64,000 nt of DNA from Aquisphaera giovannonii (GTDB lineage: Bacteria > Planctomycetota > Planctomycetia > Isosphaerales > Isosphaeraceae). Where the stretch lies: positions 7,440,001 through 7,504,000 of the forward strand of contig NZ_CP042997.1 in NCBI RefSeq assembly GCF_008087625.1, in the 5' to 3' direction. Within the stretch, counting starts at the first letter, position 1. Each line of letters opens with the position of its first letter. Below, piece by piece: positions 43,933-53,824 of this stretch. The notes beneath the pieces were generated by a model. The model ran no database searches. It was not told where the DNA came from and saw only the letters and a list, made by a program, of their open reading frames with translations. The position numbers and the translations under genes are program-made.

Positions 43933-45150
43933 ATGAATCGACAGCGTGTGATTCCGCTGGTCCGCATCCTCCTCGTATCATCCGCACTGCTTGCTGGGGT
44001 GTCGACGGCCAGGGCCCAGGGCGACTCCCGGCCCTTCAATGGGCTGGACACTCATCTCGGCAACCTGTCGCGGCTCTCGGACGCGAAGAGCCGGTCCATC
44101 AGCCCGGAGAACTTCCGGGGGGAGAAGGGCAAGGCCGGCATGGCCACCGAGGGGACCGGCAAGAACGCCTCCCGCGAACTCGGGCAGACTTGGAAGGTCT
44201 CCCCGTCCGTTCGGATTCCCGCCAAGAGCACGTTCACGATCGCGGATATCGATGGCCCGGGCGCGATCCAGCAGATCTGGATGACCCCGGCCCCGATCGA
44301 CAAGACTCGGCAATACATCCTCCGGTTCTACTGGGACGGCGAGGACGAGCCGTCGGTCGAGGTCCCGATGGCGGACTTCTTCTGCTGCGGCTGGGGCAAA
44401 TACTGCCAGATCAACTCCCTGCCCGTCTGCGTGAACCCCGGCAGCGCGTTCAACTCCTACTGGTCGATGCCCTTCCGCAAGAAGGCGAAGATCACGATGG
44501 AGAACCTCGACGCCAAGGACATGGTGCTCTACTACCAGGTCAACTACACGCTGACCGAGGTCCCGGCCGACGCGGCGTACTTCCACGCGCAGTTCCGCCG
44601 GATCCACAAGCTGGAGCCCAAGACGAATTACACGATCCTGGAGGGCGTGAAGGGCAAGGGACATTACGTGGGGACCTATCTCGCGTGGGAGGTCAGGAGC
44701 CCCGGGTGGTGGGGCGAGGGGGAGATCAAGTTCTTCATGGATGGCGATAGCCAGTTCCCCACCATCTGCGGCACCGGGACGGAGGACTACTTCTGCGGCT
44801 CTTACAACTTCGAGAATCAGGAGTCGCACAAGTACCAGACGTTCAGCACGCCGTACACGGGGCTCCCGCAGGTCCTGCCGCCGGACATCATCTACGTACC
44901 CGGCCAGCGCTTCGGTCTCTATCGCTGGCACATCGCCGATCCGATCCGGTTCGAGCAGGAGCTCAAGGTCACCATCCAGGCCCTCGGCTGGCAGTCGGGC
45001 GGGCGCTACCTCCCGCTGGAGGACGACATCGCCTCGGTCGCCTTCTGGTATCAGACCGAGCCACACGGCAAGTTTCCCCCGCTCCCGGATAGCGAAGGCC
45101 TGTCCGTCAAGCCCCAGGTCGTCGCCAAGCCCGACGCGGCGAAGAAATGA
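43933..45150 (+). CDS. Secreted DUF2961/GH172 family protein
   Basis: A 405-residue protein with a signal peptide (MNRQRVIPLVRILLVSSALLAGVSTARAQ). It is followed by the DUF2961 double-jelly-roll fold, now glycoside hydrolase family 172. Characterised members act on difructose dianhydride I or arabinofuranosides and work as trimers. Visible blocks are DIDGPGAIQQIWMTP, YWDGEDEPSVEVPMADFFCCGWG, and the acidic GTGTEDYFCGSYNF loop containing a catalytic Glu. Length is typical for the core. Substrate in planctomycetes is not known. ATG 43933 starts the signal peptide cleanly. Confidence 0.88.
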   Translation: MNRQRVIPLVRILLVSSALLAGVSTARAQGDSRPFNGLDTHLGNLSRLSDAKSRSISPENFRGEKGKAGMATEGTGKNASRELGQTWKVSPSVRIPAKSTFTIADIDGPGAIQQIWMTPAPIDKTRQYILRFYWDGEDEPSVEVPMADFFCCGWGKYCQINSLPVCVNPGSAFNSYWSMPFRKKAKITMENLDAKDMVLYYQVNYTLTEVPADAAYFHAQFRRIHKLEPKTNYTILEGVKGKGHYVGTYLAWEVRSPGWWGEGEIKFFMDGDSQFPTICGTGTEDYFCGSYNFENQESHKYQTFSTPYTGLPQVLPPDIIYVPGQRFGLYRWHIADPIRFEQELKVTIQALGWQSGGRYLPLEDDIASVAFWYQTEPHGKFPPLPDSEGLSVKPQVVAKPDAAKK

Positions 45151-45224
45151 ACCCGGCCGGCGCGGGGCGTCCGCCTGACGGGGGCGGATCCAGATCGAAT
45201 CCCCTGTCGGTCGGGCGGCCCGCC

Positions 45225-45233
45225 TGGTATATC
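45225..45233 (+). promoter_or_regulatory. Candidate extended -10 promoter of the pfa-ole operon
   Basis: TGGTATATC is a TGn-TATATC extended -10 placed 60 bases before the pfaD start. A -35 is not evident. It is the best promoter-like sequence in the 142-base gap that opens the lipid operon. Confidence 0.35.
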
Positions 45234-45292
45234 TGGCATGGACGCGCCTGCCCGGCCGCGGGCGGACGATCCGCGCCAGTTGGAGTTTTCTC

Positions 45293-46888
45293 GTGAAGTG
45301 GTCGTCTGACGGGTTCCGCGACGCGCTCGAACGAGCGCTCGACGCGGTCGCGGAGCCGTTCCTGGTCCTCGAACCGGCCGAGGGCCGAGAACCCGGCGCG
45401 GAGTGCGTGCGGCCCGGCACGCCATTCGGACCGTCCCGGGTCGAGGAAGACTCGTCTCGGATTCGGGCCTTCGTGCCGGCTATGCCGCTGGACAGCCTCG
45501 GCGATCCCTCGTTCCGCGAGGCCCACGGGACGCGCTACGCCTTCATGGCGGGCGCGATGGCCAACGGGATCGCGTCGGTGGAGCTGGTTGAGGCGATGGC
45601 GCGCGGAGGCATGCTCGGGATCTTCGGCGCCGCGGGTCTGACGATCGACCAGGTGGACCGGGCGATCGACCGACTCTCCGGAAGCCTGGGCGAGTCGCAG
45701 CCCTTCGGGTTCAACCTCATCCACAGCCCCCACGAGCCTGCACTAGAGGAGGCGGTCGTCGACCTCTACCTGCGGCGGAAGGTGCGGCTGGTGGAGGCGT
45801 CGGCATTCCTCGGCCTGACCTTACCGGTTGTCCGCTACCGTGTCGCGGGCATCCACGCCGACGCGAGCGGGCGGATCGTCGCGGCGAATCGGATCATCGC
45901 CAAGGTCTCCCGCGTCGAGGTTGCCGCGAGGTTCCTCTCGCCTCCGCCGGAGAAGATGCTCGCGGAGTTGGTCAGCCGGGGGGAGATCAACGCCGAGCAG
46001 GCGGCGATGGCCTCGCGGCTGCCGCTCGCGGACGACCTGACGGCCGAGGCCGATTCGGGCGGGCACACCGACAACCGGCCGGCGATCGTGCTGATCCCGA
46101 CCATGATTGCCCTGCGGGACCGGATCGCCTCCGAGCGAGGATACGCCCGGCCGCCTCGCGTGGGCGCGGCGGGCGGGATCTCCACCCCCTGGTCGGCGGC
46201 CGCGGCGCTGGCGATGGGGGCGGCGTACCTGGTCACGGGCTCGGTGAACCAGGCCTGCCAGGAGGCCGGGACTTCGGACGCCGTCCGCAGGATGCTCGCG
46301 GAGGCTCAGCAGGCCGACATCGCGATGGCCCCGGCCGCGGATATGTTCGAGATGGGGGTGAAGGTGCAGGTCCTGAAGCGCGGGACCATGTTCCCCATGC
46401 GGGCCGCGAAGCTCTACGAAATTTACCGCAACCACTCGGGCCTCGACGACATCCCCCCCGCCGAGCGGGCCGTCCTGGAGAAGACCATCTTCCGGCTGCC
46501 TCTGGATGAGGTTTGGGAGCAAACGAAGGCGTTCTTCCGCCGCCGGGACCCGGCCCAGGCGGAGCGCGGCGAGCGCGAGTCGAAGCACCGGATGGCCCTC
46601 GTGTTCCGCTGGTATCTCGGCCAGTCGTCGCGGTGGGCCAATGCGGGCGAGCCGTCCCGGACGGTGGACTATCAGGTCTGGTGCGGCCCGGCGATGGCCG
46701 CCTTCAACGACTGGGTGCGGGGTTCATTCCTCGAGGCGCCGGAGGCCCGGCGGGCCGTCATCGTGGCCCGGAGCATCCTCCACGGGGCGGCGGTGCTCGG
46801 CCGTGCGCGGGCGCTCGAGGCGCAGGGCGTCCGCCTCCCGGCGGGCTTGCCGCGGCTGGCCCCCAGGGCGCGCGGTGACATTGAGTAG
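45293..46888 (+). CDS. pfaD: PfaD-type enoyl reductase (Pfa1)
   Basis: A 531-residue trans-acting enoyl reductase of the PfaD/PUFA-synthase family, an FMN-binding TIM barrel related to 2-nitropropane dioxygenase. Family blocks: YAFMAGAMANGIAS near 83, GGMLGIFGAAGLT, PFGFNLIHSP near 140, VGAAGGISTPWSAAAALAMGAAYLVTGSVNQA near 290-320, and MAPAADMFEMGVKVQVLKRGTMFPMRAAKLYEIY near 345-380. It saturates selected double bonds during chain extension on the Pfa megasynthases. It starts with GTG behind a GGAG site. It is first of the pfa genes, as pfa1 is in myxobacteria. Confidence 0.93.
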   Translation: MKWSSDGFRDALERALDAVAEPFLVLEPAEGREPGAECVRPGTPFGPSRVEEDSSRIRAFVPAMPLDSLGDPSFREAHGTRYAFMAGAMANGIASVELVEAMARGGMLGIFGAAGLTIDQVDRAIDRLSGSLGESQPFGFNLIHSPHEPALEEAVVDLYLRRKVRLVEASAFLGLTLPVVRYRVAGIHADASGRIVAANRIIAKVSRVEVAARFLSPPPEKMLAELVSRGEINAEQAAMASRLPLADDLTAEADSGGHTDNRPAIVLIPTMIALRDRIASERGYARPPRVGAAGGISTPWSAAAALAMGAAYLVTGSVNQACQEAGTSDAVRRMLAEAQQADIAMAPAADMFEMGVKVQVLKRGTMFPMRAAKLYEIYRNHSGLDDIPPAERAVLEKTIFRLPLDEVWEQTKAFFRRRDPAQAERGERESKHRMALVFRWYLGQSSRWANAGEPSRTVDYQVWCGPAMAAFNDWVRGSFLEAPEARRAVIVARSILHGAAVLGRARALEAQGVRLPAGLPRLAPRARGDIE

Positions 46889-46987
46889 ACGGGGCGGACT
46901 GCTTACCATGGGGGTTCTTCCGCGGACCGCCGTCGCCCCCCGGATGCCTTACCCCGATCGCCCGCGCCGTTGGAAAGGGCTAGTGAA

Positions 46988-49900
46988 TTGACTCAGGCCG
47001 AATCCCCGCAACCAGTTCCGGTGGCCATCATCGGAATGGGCTGCCTGTTCCCGAAGGCCGACGACCTGGAGCACTTCTGGTCCAACATCCGCGGGCGGCT
47101 CGACGCCATCACCGAGGTACCCCCCACACATTGGCGGCCGGAGGACTACTGGGACGCGGATCCGAAGGCGGCGGACCGCACCTACGCGCGGAGGGGCGGA
47201 TTCCTGACGCCCGTGGACTTCCCCCTGCTCGACTTCGGGATGAACCCCCACGCTCTGGAGGCGACCGACACCACCCAGCTCCTCGGCCTGCTCGTCGCCC
47301 GCCGGGCGCTCGAGGACGCGGGCTATGGGGCGGGCCGGCCGCTCGACCGGGACAGGGTGAGCGTGATCCTGGGCGTGACCGGCACTTTGGAGCTCGTCAT
47401 CCCCCTGGGCGCCCGGCTCGGCCACCCGATCTGGCGGCGGGCGTTGCGGGACGCCGGGGTGGACGAGGCGACGGCGGGGGAGGTCGTCCGGCGGATCTCG
47501 GGCTCCTACCCGGACTGGCAGGAGAACTCGTTCCCGGGCCTCCTGGGGAACGTCGCGGCCGGCCGGATCGCCAACAAGCTGGACCTGGGCGGCACGAACT
47601 GCGTCGTGGACGCCGCCTGCGCCAGCTCCCTGGGCGCCGTCAACCTCGCCCTCCTGGAGCTGGCCTCCGGCCGGTGCGACGTCGCCCTGTCGGGCGGGCT
47701 GGACACCTTTAATGATATTTTCATGTACATGTGCTTCAGCAAGACGCCGGCGCTGTCGCCGACGGGCGACGCCCGGCCGTTCGACGCGGCGTCGGACGGC
47801 ACGATCCTGGGCGAGGGCCTGGGGATCCTCGTGCTGAAGCGGCTCGAGGACGCCAGGAGGGATGGTGACCGGATCTACGCGGTGATCCGCTCCATGGGGA
47901 CCTCCAGCGATGGCAAGGGGCAGGCCGTCTACGCGCCGAGTGCCGCCGGGCAGGTGAAGGCCCTGAAGCAGGCGTACGAGCTGGCGGGAATCTCGCCGGC
48001 GTCGATCGAGCTGGTCGAGGCGCACGGCACGGGCACGAAGGTCGGCGACGCCATCGAGCTGGAGGCACTGGAGCAGGTCTTCCGGGGCGCCCGTGATACG
48101 GGCAGCTGGTGCGCTCTCGGCTCGGTGAAGTCCCAGGTGGGCCACACGAAGGCGGCCGCCGGGGCGGCGGGGCTCATCAAGGCGGCCATGGCCCTGCACC
48201 GCAAGGTCCTCCCCCCGACGATCAAGGTTAAGCAGCCGATCGGCCCCCTGGCATCGGGCAGTTCGCCGTTCTACCTGAACGCGGAGCCCCGGCCCTGGCT
48301 CGCCGCGAAGGATGGGGAGCCTCGTCGCGCGGCGGTCAGCGCCTTCGGCTTCGGCGGCAGCAACTACCACTGCGTGCTCGAGGAGGCCGATCCCGCGCCG
48401 GCCGACATCGACTGGGGCGGGGACGTCCAGATCCTGGCCTACTCGGCCGGGGACGCGGGATCGCTCGTCGCCGGCCTCCCCCGATGGTCAGGAGACGTCC
48501 CCTGGGGCGAGGTCCGCGCCGAGGGGGCCCGTTCGCGCGGGAGCTTCCGCGTGGAAGATCCGCACCGAGTCGTCCTCGTCGCGACCCGCGGGGGCACGAG
48601 CCCGTCGCGGCTCGTCGAGGTCGCGGCGACCGGACTGAACGAGCGTGGCCGTCGCTCCGCCTCGAGCCTCGTGCCTTCTCGCGAGGTGTACTACGGCAGG
48701 GGGCCGGCCCCCGGGGGCATCGCGGTCCTGTTTCCCGGCCAGGGGGCCCAGTACGTCGGCATGTTCCGCGACCTGGCCTGCCGGTTCCCGAATATGCAGG
48801 ACTCGCTCGCTCTCTGGGACCGCATGTCGGGCGGCGTCGGCCCGCGCATCGCCGATGCGATCTACCCCCCGTCCGCCTTCCACGACGATGTTCGACGCGC
48901 CCAGCAGGAGGCCCTCCGGGACACGCGGTTGGCCCAGCCGGCGATCGGTGCGGTCTCGGCGGGCCTGCTCCACATCCTGCAGGACTTCGGCCTCAGCCCG
49001 TCGTTCGCAGCGGGGCACAGCTTCGGAGAGCTCACCGCGCTCCACGCGTCCGGCCGGATCGACATGGAGGCGCTCGCGAAGCTCTCGTGGCGGCGCGGGG
49101 CGCTCATGGCGGACTGTGCCGATCAGAGCGACCCCGGTTCGATGCTCGCGGTCCTGGCCCCCGCCGAGGAAGTTGCCGGGCTGATCCGCAGGCACGGGCT
49201 GGATGTCGTGATCGCCAATCGGAACGCCCCGAGGCAGTGTGTCCTCTCCGGGTCCGGGACCGAAATCGATCGAGCGGCCCGTTTGTGCGACGAGGCCCGG
49301 CTGACTGCGCGCCGGCTGGCGGTGTCCGCGGCCTTCCATAGCGGTTTCGTGGCCCGCGCCGAGGGCGTGTTCCGCGAGGACCTAGCGTCGGTGCCGTTCA
49401 CGCCGGCGACGATGCCGGTCTTCGCGAACTCCACCGGCCGGCCGTACCCCGACGGCGCCGAGGAGTCGCGCGAGCTCCTGGCTGGGCAGCTCTCTCGCCC
49501 CGTGGAGTTCGTCGAGCTGATCCGGGCGATGCATCGCGAAGGGGCGCGGGCCTTCCTGGAGGTCGGGCCCGACGCCAAGCTGACGGGACTGGTCCGGATG
49601 ATCCTCGAGGAGGAGGACCACCTCGCCATCGCGACGGATCAGGGCCGCGGCGATGGGCCGCATGGCAATCTCGTGGACCTGGCCGCGGCGCTCGCCAACC
49701 TGGCGGCGATCGGCTATCCTCTCACGCTCACCGCATGGGACGGCGGGTACGAACCCCCGGCGTCCTCGACGTCTCGCCGAGGGCCGACCGTGAAGGTCTG
49801 CGGGGCGAATCCCATGCCCCGGATCGATACCCCGGCCCCGATGTCGAGGACGATTCCCGCGGCGCCAGCCCCCAAGCCCTTGCCCACCCCGGAGGCGAAA

Positions 49901-52900
49901 GCCCCCGAGCCGATCATGCAGCCTCAATCACCGCATCCTTCCCCGGGGACCAACGGACACGCGGGCGCGGATCTCCCGTTCGGTCGCCCCGTGCCGGCAC
50001 CTCGAGCGGCCTCGACCGGCCCCGCCGGCATGCCAGTCGCCGCGCTCCCCGCGGCCTTGCCGGGCACGCAACCCGTCGCATCGAGCCTCGCCGAGGCGAT
50101 CCGGCAGACTCAGGACAGCCTCATCGGCCTGCAGCGACTGGCCGAGCAGACGGCCACTCTCCATCGTCAGTTCCTGGAAGGCCAGGCCGAGTCGCAGAAA
50201 GCGTTCCAGTCTCTCTTCGAGCACCAGCAGAGGCTGACACTCGCGGCATTGCACGGTGTACCCGCCGCCCCCCCCGCCGACCGTTCCACGGAACCGGCAT
50301 CCGTACCGGTCGTCGCCGAAAGATTCGCCCGCGAGGCCGCTCCACCGGCAATCAAGCCTGCCCCAACGGTCAGGCCGCTGCCTTCGAGTAACGGGCATCG
50401 CGCTGATGTCCTCCCGGCCCCATCCATCGCGGCTACAGTCGTGCCCGACCCCGTCCTCGCACCGCCTGTCTCGGCGGGCATCGCGGGCGTGCTGGTGGAG
50501 GTGGTGTCGGAGAAGACGGGCTACCCGGCCGAGATGCTCGAGCTGACGATGCAGCTCGACGCGGACCTCGGGATCGATTCGATCAAGCGGGTGGAGATCC
50601 TCTCGGCCTTGCAGGACCGCCTGCCCGGCTCCCCGGCGGTGGGCCCGGAGCACCTGGGCGAGCTCCGGACCCTGGGCCAGATCGCCGAGTTCCTCGGCGA
50701 GGCCGGCGGCGAGTCGGCCGGTCCGCCGGCCAAGCCGTCGCCGACCGCGCAGCCGGTCGCCGCAGCGGGCGTCGCGGCCGTGCTGGTGGAGGTGGTGTCG
50801 GAGAAGACCGGCTACCCGGCCGAGATGCTCGATCTGACGATGCAGCTGGACGCGGACCTCGGGATCGATTCGATCAAGCGGGTGGAGATCCTCTCGGCCT
50901 TGCAGGACCGCCTGCCCGGCTCCCCGGCGGTGGGCCCGGAGCACCTGGGCGAGCTGCGCACCCTGGGCCAGATCGTCGAGTTCCTCGGCGGGGCCGACGG
51001 CGAGTCGGCAGGTCCGCCGGCCAAGCCGTCGCCGACCGCGCAGCCGGTCGCCGCGGCGGGCGTCGCGGGCGTGCTGGTGGAGGTGGTGTCGGAGAAGACC
51101 GGCTACCCGGCCGAGATGCTCGAGCTGACGATGCAGCTGGACGCGGACCTCGGGATCGACTCGATCAAGCGGGTGGAGATCCTCTCGGCCTTGCAGGACC
51201 GCCTGCCCGGCTCCCCGGCGGTGGGCCCGGAGCACCTGGGCGAGCTGCGCACCCTGGGCCAGATCGCCGAGTTCCTCGGCGGGGCCGGCGGCGAGTCGGC
51301 CGGTCCGCCGCCCGGGCCGGCGCCGACCGCGCAGCCCGCCATCAACCCGACGCATGCGGCTCCTCCCGTGCACGAGGCCGCCCTCGATCTGCTCGCCCCT
51401 CGGGCCGTCCCGCTGGGAGACATGGCTCGTGAGACAGCGAATCTCTCCGACGGAGCCGAGATCTGGGTCACCGACGACGGCTCCTACCTGGCGTCCTCTC
51501 TGGCGGCCGGGCTCTCGGAGCGAGGATTCGCGGCCAGGGTCGTCCGGGTAGACGGTGGCGGGATCGCCGATGTCCAACCCGAACTGGGGGGGCTGGTGGT
51601 GCTTTCCCCGGCGGCGGGGGCGACACCCGACTTCATCAGGAACGCGTTCCGACTGATCCAGCAGGCCGGGCCCGGACTGCGGGCCGCCGCGGTCCGGGGA
51701 GGGGCCGTCCTGGTCGGCGTCACGCGGCTCGACGGCGAGTTCGCCCTGGGGGGGCTCGACGCGGGCGGTGATCCGGGTTCCGGGGCTCTCGCCGGCCTCG
51801 TCAAGACGGCCCAGTCGGAATGGCCCGAGGTGTCTTGCAAGGTCATCGACCTGGGGGAAGGCGCGAGCCTTCGCGACGACCCCACGGGGCGTCTGATCGA
51901 GGAGTTCCTTCGTCGCGGCCCGCTCGAGGTGGGGCTCGGAGCGGCGGGCACATCGCGGATCGACCTTGTTCCGCTGGAAGAGAAGCCCCCCCGCGGCGGG
52001 AGCACGGCCGTCAATCCCGGGGACGTGGTGGTCATCAGCGGCGGTGCGCGCGGGATCACGGCGGAGGTCGCGGTCGAGCTCGCCTCTTCCCTGCGTCCCA
52101 GGATCGTTCTCCTGGGCCGCACGCCCGAGCCCGAGCCCGAGCCGGAGTGGCTGGCTTCCTGCCATACCGAGGAGGACGTCCGCCGCTCGCTGCGGTCCCA
52201 CTCCTCCCGCGACGGCACGCCCCAGGCGCTCGCGAGCAAGGCTCGCCGATTGCTGGCCGGTCGCGAAGTCCGCGCGACTCTCGAGCGGATCCGGGCCGCG
52301 GGATCCGAGGTCCGCTATCACCGCGTGGACGTCCGCGACCGGGCCGCCGTCGCCGAGTGCCTCCGCCGCATCCAGGCCGAGTGGGGGCCGGTGCGAGGCC
52401 TCATCCACGGGGCGGGCGTCCTGGCAGATCGGCGGATCGAGGACCAGACCGCGACGCAATTCGCCGACGTCTTCGACACCAAGGCCGAGGGCTTGAATGC
52501 GCTGGTGGACTCCCTCGAAGTCGACTCGTTGCGATTCCTGGCCGCATTCTCGTCCTCCACGGCGCGGTTCGGCCGCCGGGGGCAGGTCGCGTATGCCGCG
52601 GCGAATGAGTGGCTGAACAAGTGGTGCCAACGTGCGGCGAGCCGGTTGCGAGACTGCCGGGTCGTCGCGTTCAACTGGGGGCCATGGGCCGGCGGCATGG
52701 TCACCGAGTCGCTCCGCTCGGTGTTCGAGCACGAGGGCCTGGGCCTGATCCCGCTGCGGGCCGGCGCCCGGCTGCTCGTGGAGGAGATCCAGGCCGGGGC
52801 GGGGCGGCCCGTCGAGATCGTCGTGCTCGCCCGGCCCGGCGCGGTCGAGGAATCGACAGGGCCGGCCGCCGGGAACGATCACAATGGCCATGCCCATGAA

Positions 52901-53824
52901 AACGGCCACCGGCCGAACGGCCTGCCGGCCAAGGGGCGATCCGGCGAGGGCATGCTCGACACCGTCTTCGAGCGGAAGATCGACGAGCGTTCGATCCCCG
53001 TGATCCGCTCCCACGTGATCGACGGCCACGCCGTGCTGCCCATGGCCCTGATCATGGAATGGCTAGCCGAGGGGGCCTTGCACCGCAACCCGGGCCTGGC
53101 GGTCTCCGGAGTCGATGAGCTCAAGCTGCTCAAGGGGATCATCCTGCAGGACCACAGGCCGGCCGTGGTCTCCATCCGAGCCGGGAAGAAGGAGAGGCGG
53201 GGAGACTCGCTCGTCGTCCCCGTCGAGATGCACGGCTCGCTCGACTCGGGCCGGAACGTGATCCACGCGAAGGCGTCGGTCGTTCTCGCCGACTCGCACC
53301 CGCGGGGCGAGGCACGCCTGGCCGAGCCGACCCTGCGGCCGCTGGACCTGCGCGAGGACGAGGTGTACCACAAGCTCCTCTTCCACGGGCCGGCCATGCA
53401 GGCGCTCCGGCGGCTGGAGGGGGGCGACGACCGATGCCTGGCCGCCCAGGTCGCCACGTCTCCCGCGCCTTCGGCCTGGATGGAGCGGCCGCTCCGTCAA
53501 ACCTGGCTGACCGACCCCCTCGCCGTGGACGCGGCATTCCAACTCGTCGTCCTCTGGACCCGCCAGCACCTGGGCGCGAATTCGCTGCCGACGAGCGTGG
53601 GGGCCTACCGCCAGTTCCGGCGCAGCTTCCCGCGAGACGGCGTCCGCGTCCTGGTTGCCGTCAGGGAGGCGAGTCGCCATCGGGCCGTGGCGGACATCGA
53701 GTTCACCGACGCGGACGGCGGGCTCGTCGCCCGCATCGACGCTTACGAATGCGTCGTGGACGCCTCCCTGAACCAGGCGTTTCGCCGCAACCGGCTTCCC
53801 CAGCTCGAGGTGGCGTCGAGTTGA
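46988..53824 (+). CDS. pfaA: PfaA-like PUFA/polyketide megasynthase, KS-AT-ACPx3-KR-DH (Pfa2)
   Basis: A 2,278-residue iterative synthase. Domains: ketosynthase (about 10-440, Cys211 in DAACASS, EAHGTGT, GHTKAAAG); malonyl-type acyltransferase (about 575-890, Ser678 in GHSFGE); a Pro/Ala linker and short helix; three acyl carrier domains with DSI serines at about 1198, 1295 and 1392; ketoreductase (about 1680-1890, GGARGI, Tyr in VAYAAANEWLN); and a polyketide-type dehydratase (about 2000-2278, HVIDGHAVLP). This is the PfaA order. The start is TTG 46988 behind GGAAAGG; TTG 46970 is also in frame. Three carriers is few compared with marine PfaA (usually five to nine). Confidence 0.94.
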   Translation: MTQAESPQPVPVAIIGMGCLFPKADDLEHFWSNIRGRLDAITEVPPTHWRPEDYWDADPKAADRTYARRGGFLTPVDFPLLDFGMNPHALEATDTTQLLGLLVARRALEDAGYGAGRPLDRDRVSVILGVTGTLELVIPLGARLGHPIWRRALRDAGVDEATAGEVVRRISGSYPDWQENSFPGLLGNVAAGRIANKLDLGGTNCVVDAACASSLGAVNLALLELASGRCDVALSGGLDTFNDIFMYMCFSKTPALSPTGDARPFDAASDGTILGEGLGILVLKRLEDARRDGDRIYAVIRSMGTSSDGKGQAVYAPSAAGQVKALKQAYELAGISPASIELVEAHGTGTKVGDAIELEALEQVFRGARDTGSWCALGSVKSQVGHTKAAAGAAGLIKAAMALHRKVLPPTIKVKQPIGPLASGSSPFYLNAEPRPWLAAKDGEPRRAAVSAFGFGGSNYHCVLEEADPAPADIDWGGDVQILAYSAGDAGSLVAGLPRWSGDVPWGEVRAEGARSRGSFRVEDPHRVVLVATRGGTSPSRLVEVAATGLNERGRRSASSLVPSREVYYGRGPAPGGIAVLFPGQGAQYVGMFRDLACRFPNMQDSLALWDRMSGGVGPRIADAIYPPSAFHDDVRRAQQEALRDTRLAQPAIGAVSAGLLHILQDFGLSPSFAAGHSFGELTALHASGRIDMEALAKLSWRRGALMADCADQSDPGSMLAVLAPAEEVAGLIRRHGLDVVIANRNAPRQCVLSGSGTEIDRAARLCDEARLTARRLAVSAAFHSGFVARAEGVFREDLASVPFTPATMPVFANSTGRPYPDGAEESRELLAGQLSRPVEFVELIRAMHREGARAFLEVGPDAKLTGLVRMILEEEDHLAIATDQGRGDGPHGNLVDLAAALANLAAIGYPLTLTAWDGGYEPPASSTSRRGPTVKVCGANPMPRIDTPAPMSRTIPAAPAPKPLPTPEAKAPEPIMQPQSPHPSPGTNGHAGADLPFGRPVPAPRAASTGPAGMPVAALPAALPGTQPVASSLAEAIRQTQDSLIGLQRLAEQTATLHRQFLEGQAESQKAFQSLFEHQQRLTLAALHGVPAAPPADRSTEPASVPVVAERFAREAAPPAIKPAPTVRPLPSSNGHRADVLPAPSIAATVVPDPVLAPPVSAGIAGVLVEVVSEKTGYPAEMLELTMQLDADLGIDSIKRVEILSALQDRLPGSPAVGPEHLGELRTLGQIAEFLGEAGGESAGPPAKPSPTAQPVAAAGVAAVLVEVVSEKTGYPAEMLDLTMQLDADLGIDSIKRVEILSALQDRLPGSPAVGPEHLGELRTLGQIVEFLGGADGESAGPPAKPSPTAQPVAAAGVAGVLVEVVSEKTGYPAEMLELTMQLDADLGIDSIKRVEILSALQDRLPGSPAVGPEHLGELRTLGQIAEFLGGAGGESAGPPPGPAPTAQPAINPTHAAPPVHEAALDLLAPRAVPLGDMARETANLSDGAEIWVTDDGSYLASSLAAGLSERGFAARVVRVDGGGIADVQPELGGLVVLSPAAGATPDFIRNAFRLIQQAGPGLRAAAVRGGAVLVGVTRLDGEFALGGLDAGGDPGSGALAGLVKTAQSEWPEVSCKVIDLGEGASLRDDPTGRLIEEFLRRGPLEVGLGAAGTSRIDLVPLEEKPPRGGSTAVNPGDVVVISGGARGITAEVAVELASSLRPRIVLLGRTPEPEPEPEWLASCHTEEDVRRSLRSHSSRDGTPQALASKARRLLAGREVRATLERIRAAGSEVRYHRVDVRDRAAVAECLRRIQAEWGPVRGLIHGAGVLADRRIEDQTATQFADVFDTKAEGLNALVDSLEVDSLRFLAAFSSSTARFGRRGQVAYAAANEWLNKWCQRAASRLRDCRVVAFNWGPWAGGMVTESLRSVFEHEGLGLIPLRAGARLLVEEIQAGAGRPVEIVVLARPGAVEESTGPAAGNDHNGHAHENGHRPNGLPAKGRSGEGMLDTVFERKIDERSIPVIRSHVIDGHAVLPMALIMEWLAEGALHRNPGLAVSGVDELKLLKGIILQDHRPAVVSIRAGKKERRGDSLVVPVEMHGSLDSGRNVIHAKASVVLADSHPRGEARLAEPTLRPLDLREDEVYHKLLFHGPAMQALRRLEGGDDRCLAAQVATSPAPSAWMERPLRQTWLTDPLAVDAAFQLVVLWTRQHLGANSLPTSVGAYRQFRRSFPRDGVRVLVAVREASRHRAVADIEFTDADGGLVARIDAYECVVDASLNQAFRRNRLPQLEVASS
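50489..51320 (+). repeat. Three near-identical 291-bp repeats encoding the tandem ACPs
   Basis: The string GTGCTGGTGGAGGTGGTG begins at 50489, 50780 and 51071, exactly 291 bases (97 codons) apart. The units differ by only a few bases, in both carrier domain and linker. This points to recent duplication or ongoing gene conversion. Confidence 0.93.

Noticed and set aside
50489-51320. Tandem repeats as a CRISPR or satellite array
   Set aside because: Units are 291 bases, contiguous and in frame with conserved ACP motifs, with no spacers.
49928-53029. Minus-strand frame of over 1,000 codons opposite pfaA
   Set aside because: Antisense to a megasynthase with all catalytic motifs. The open phase is forced by GC-biased third positions.
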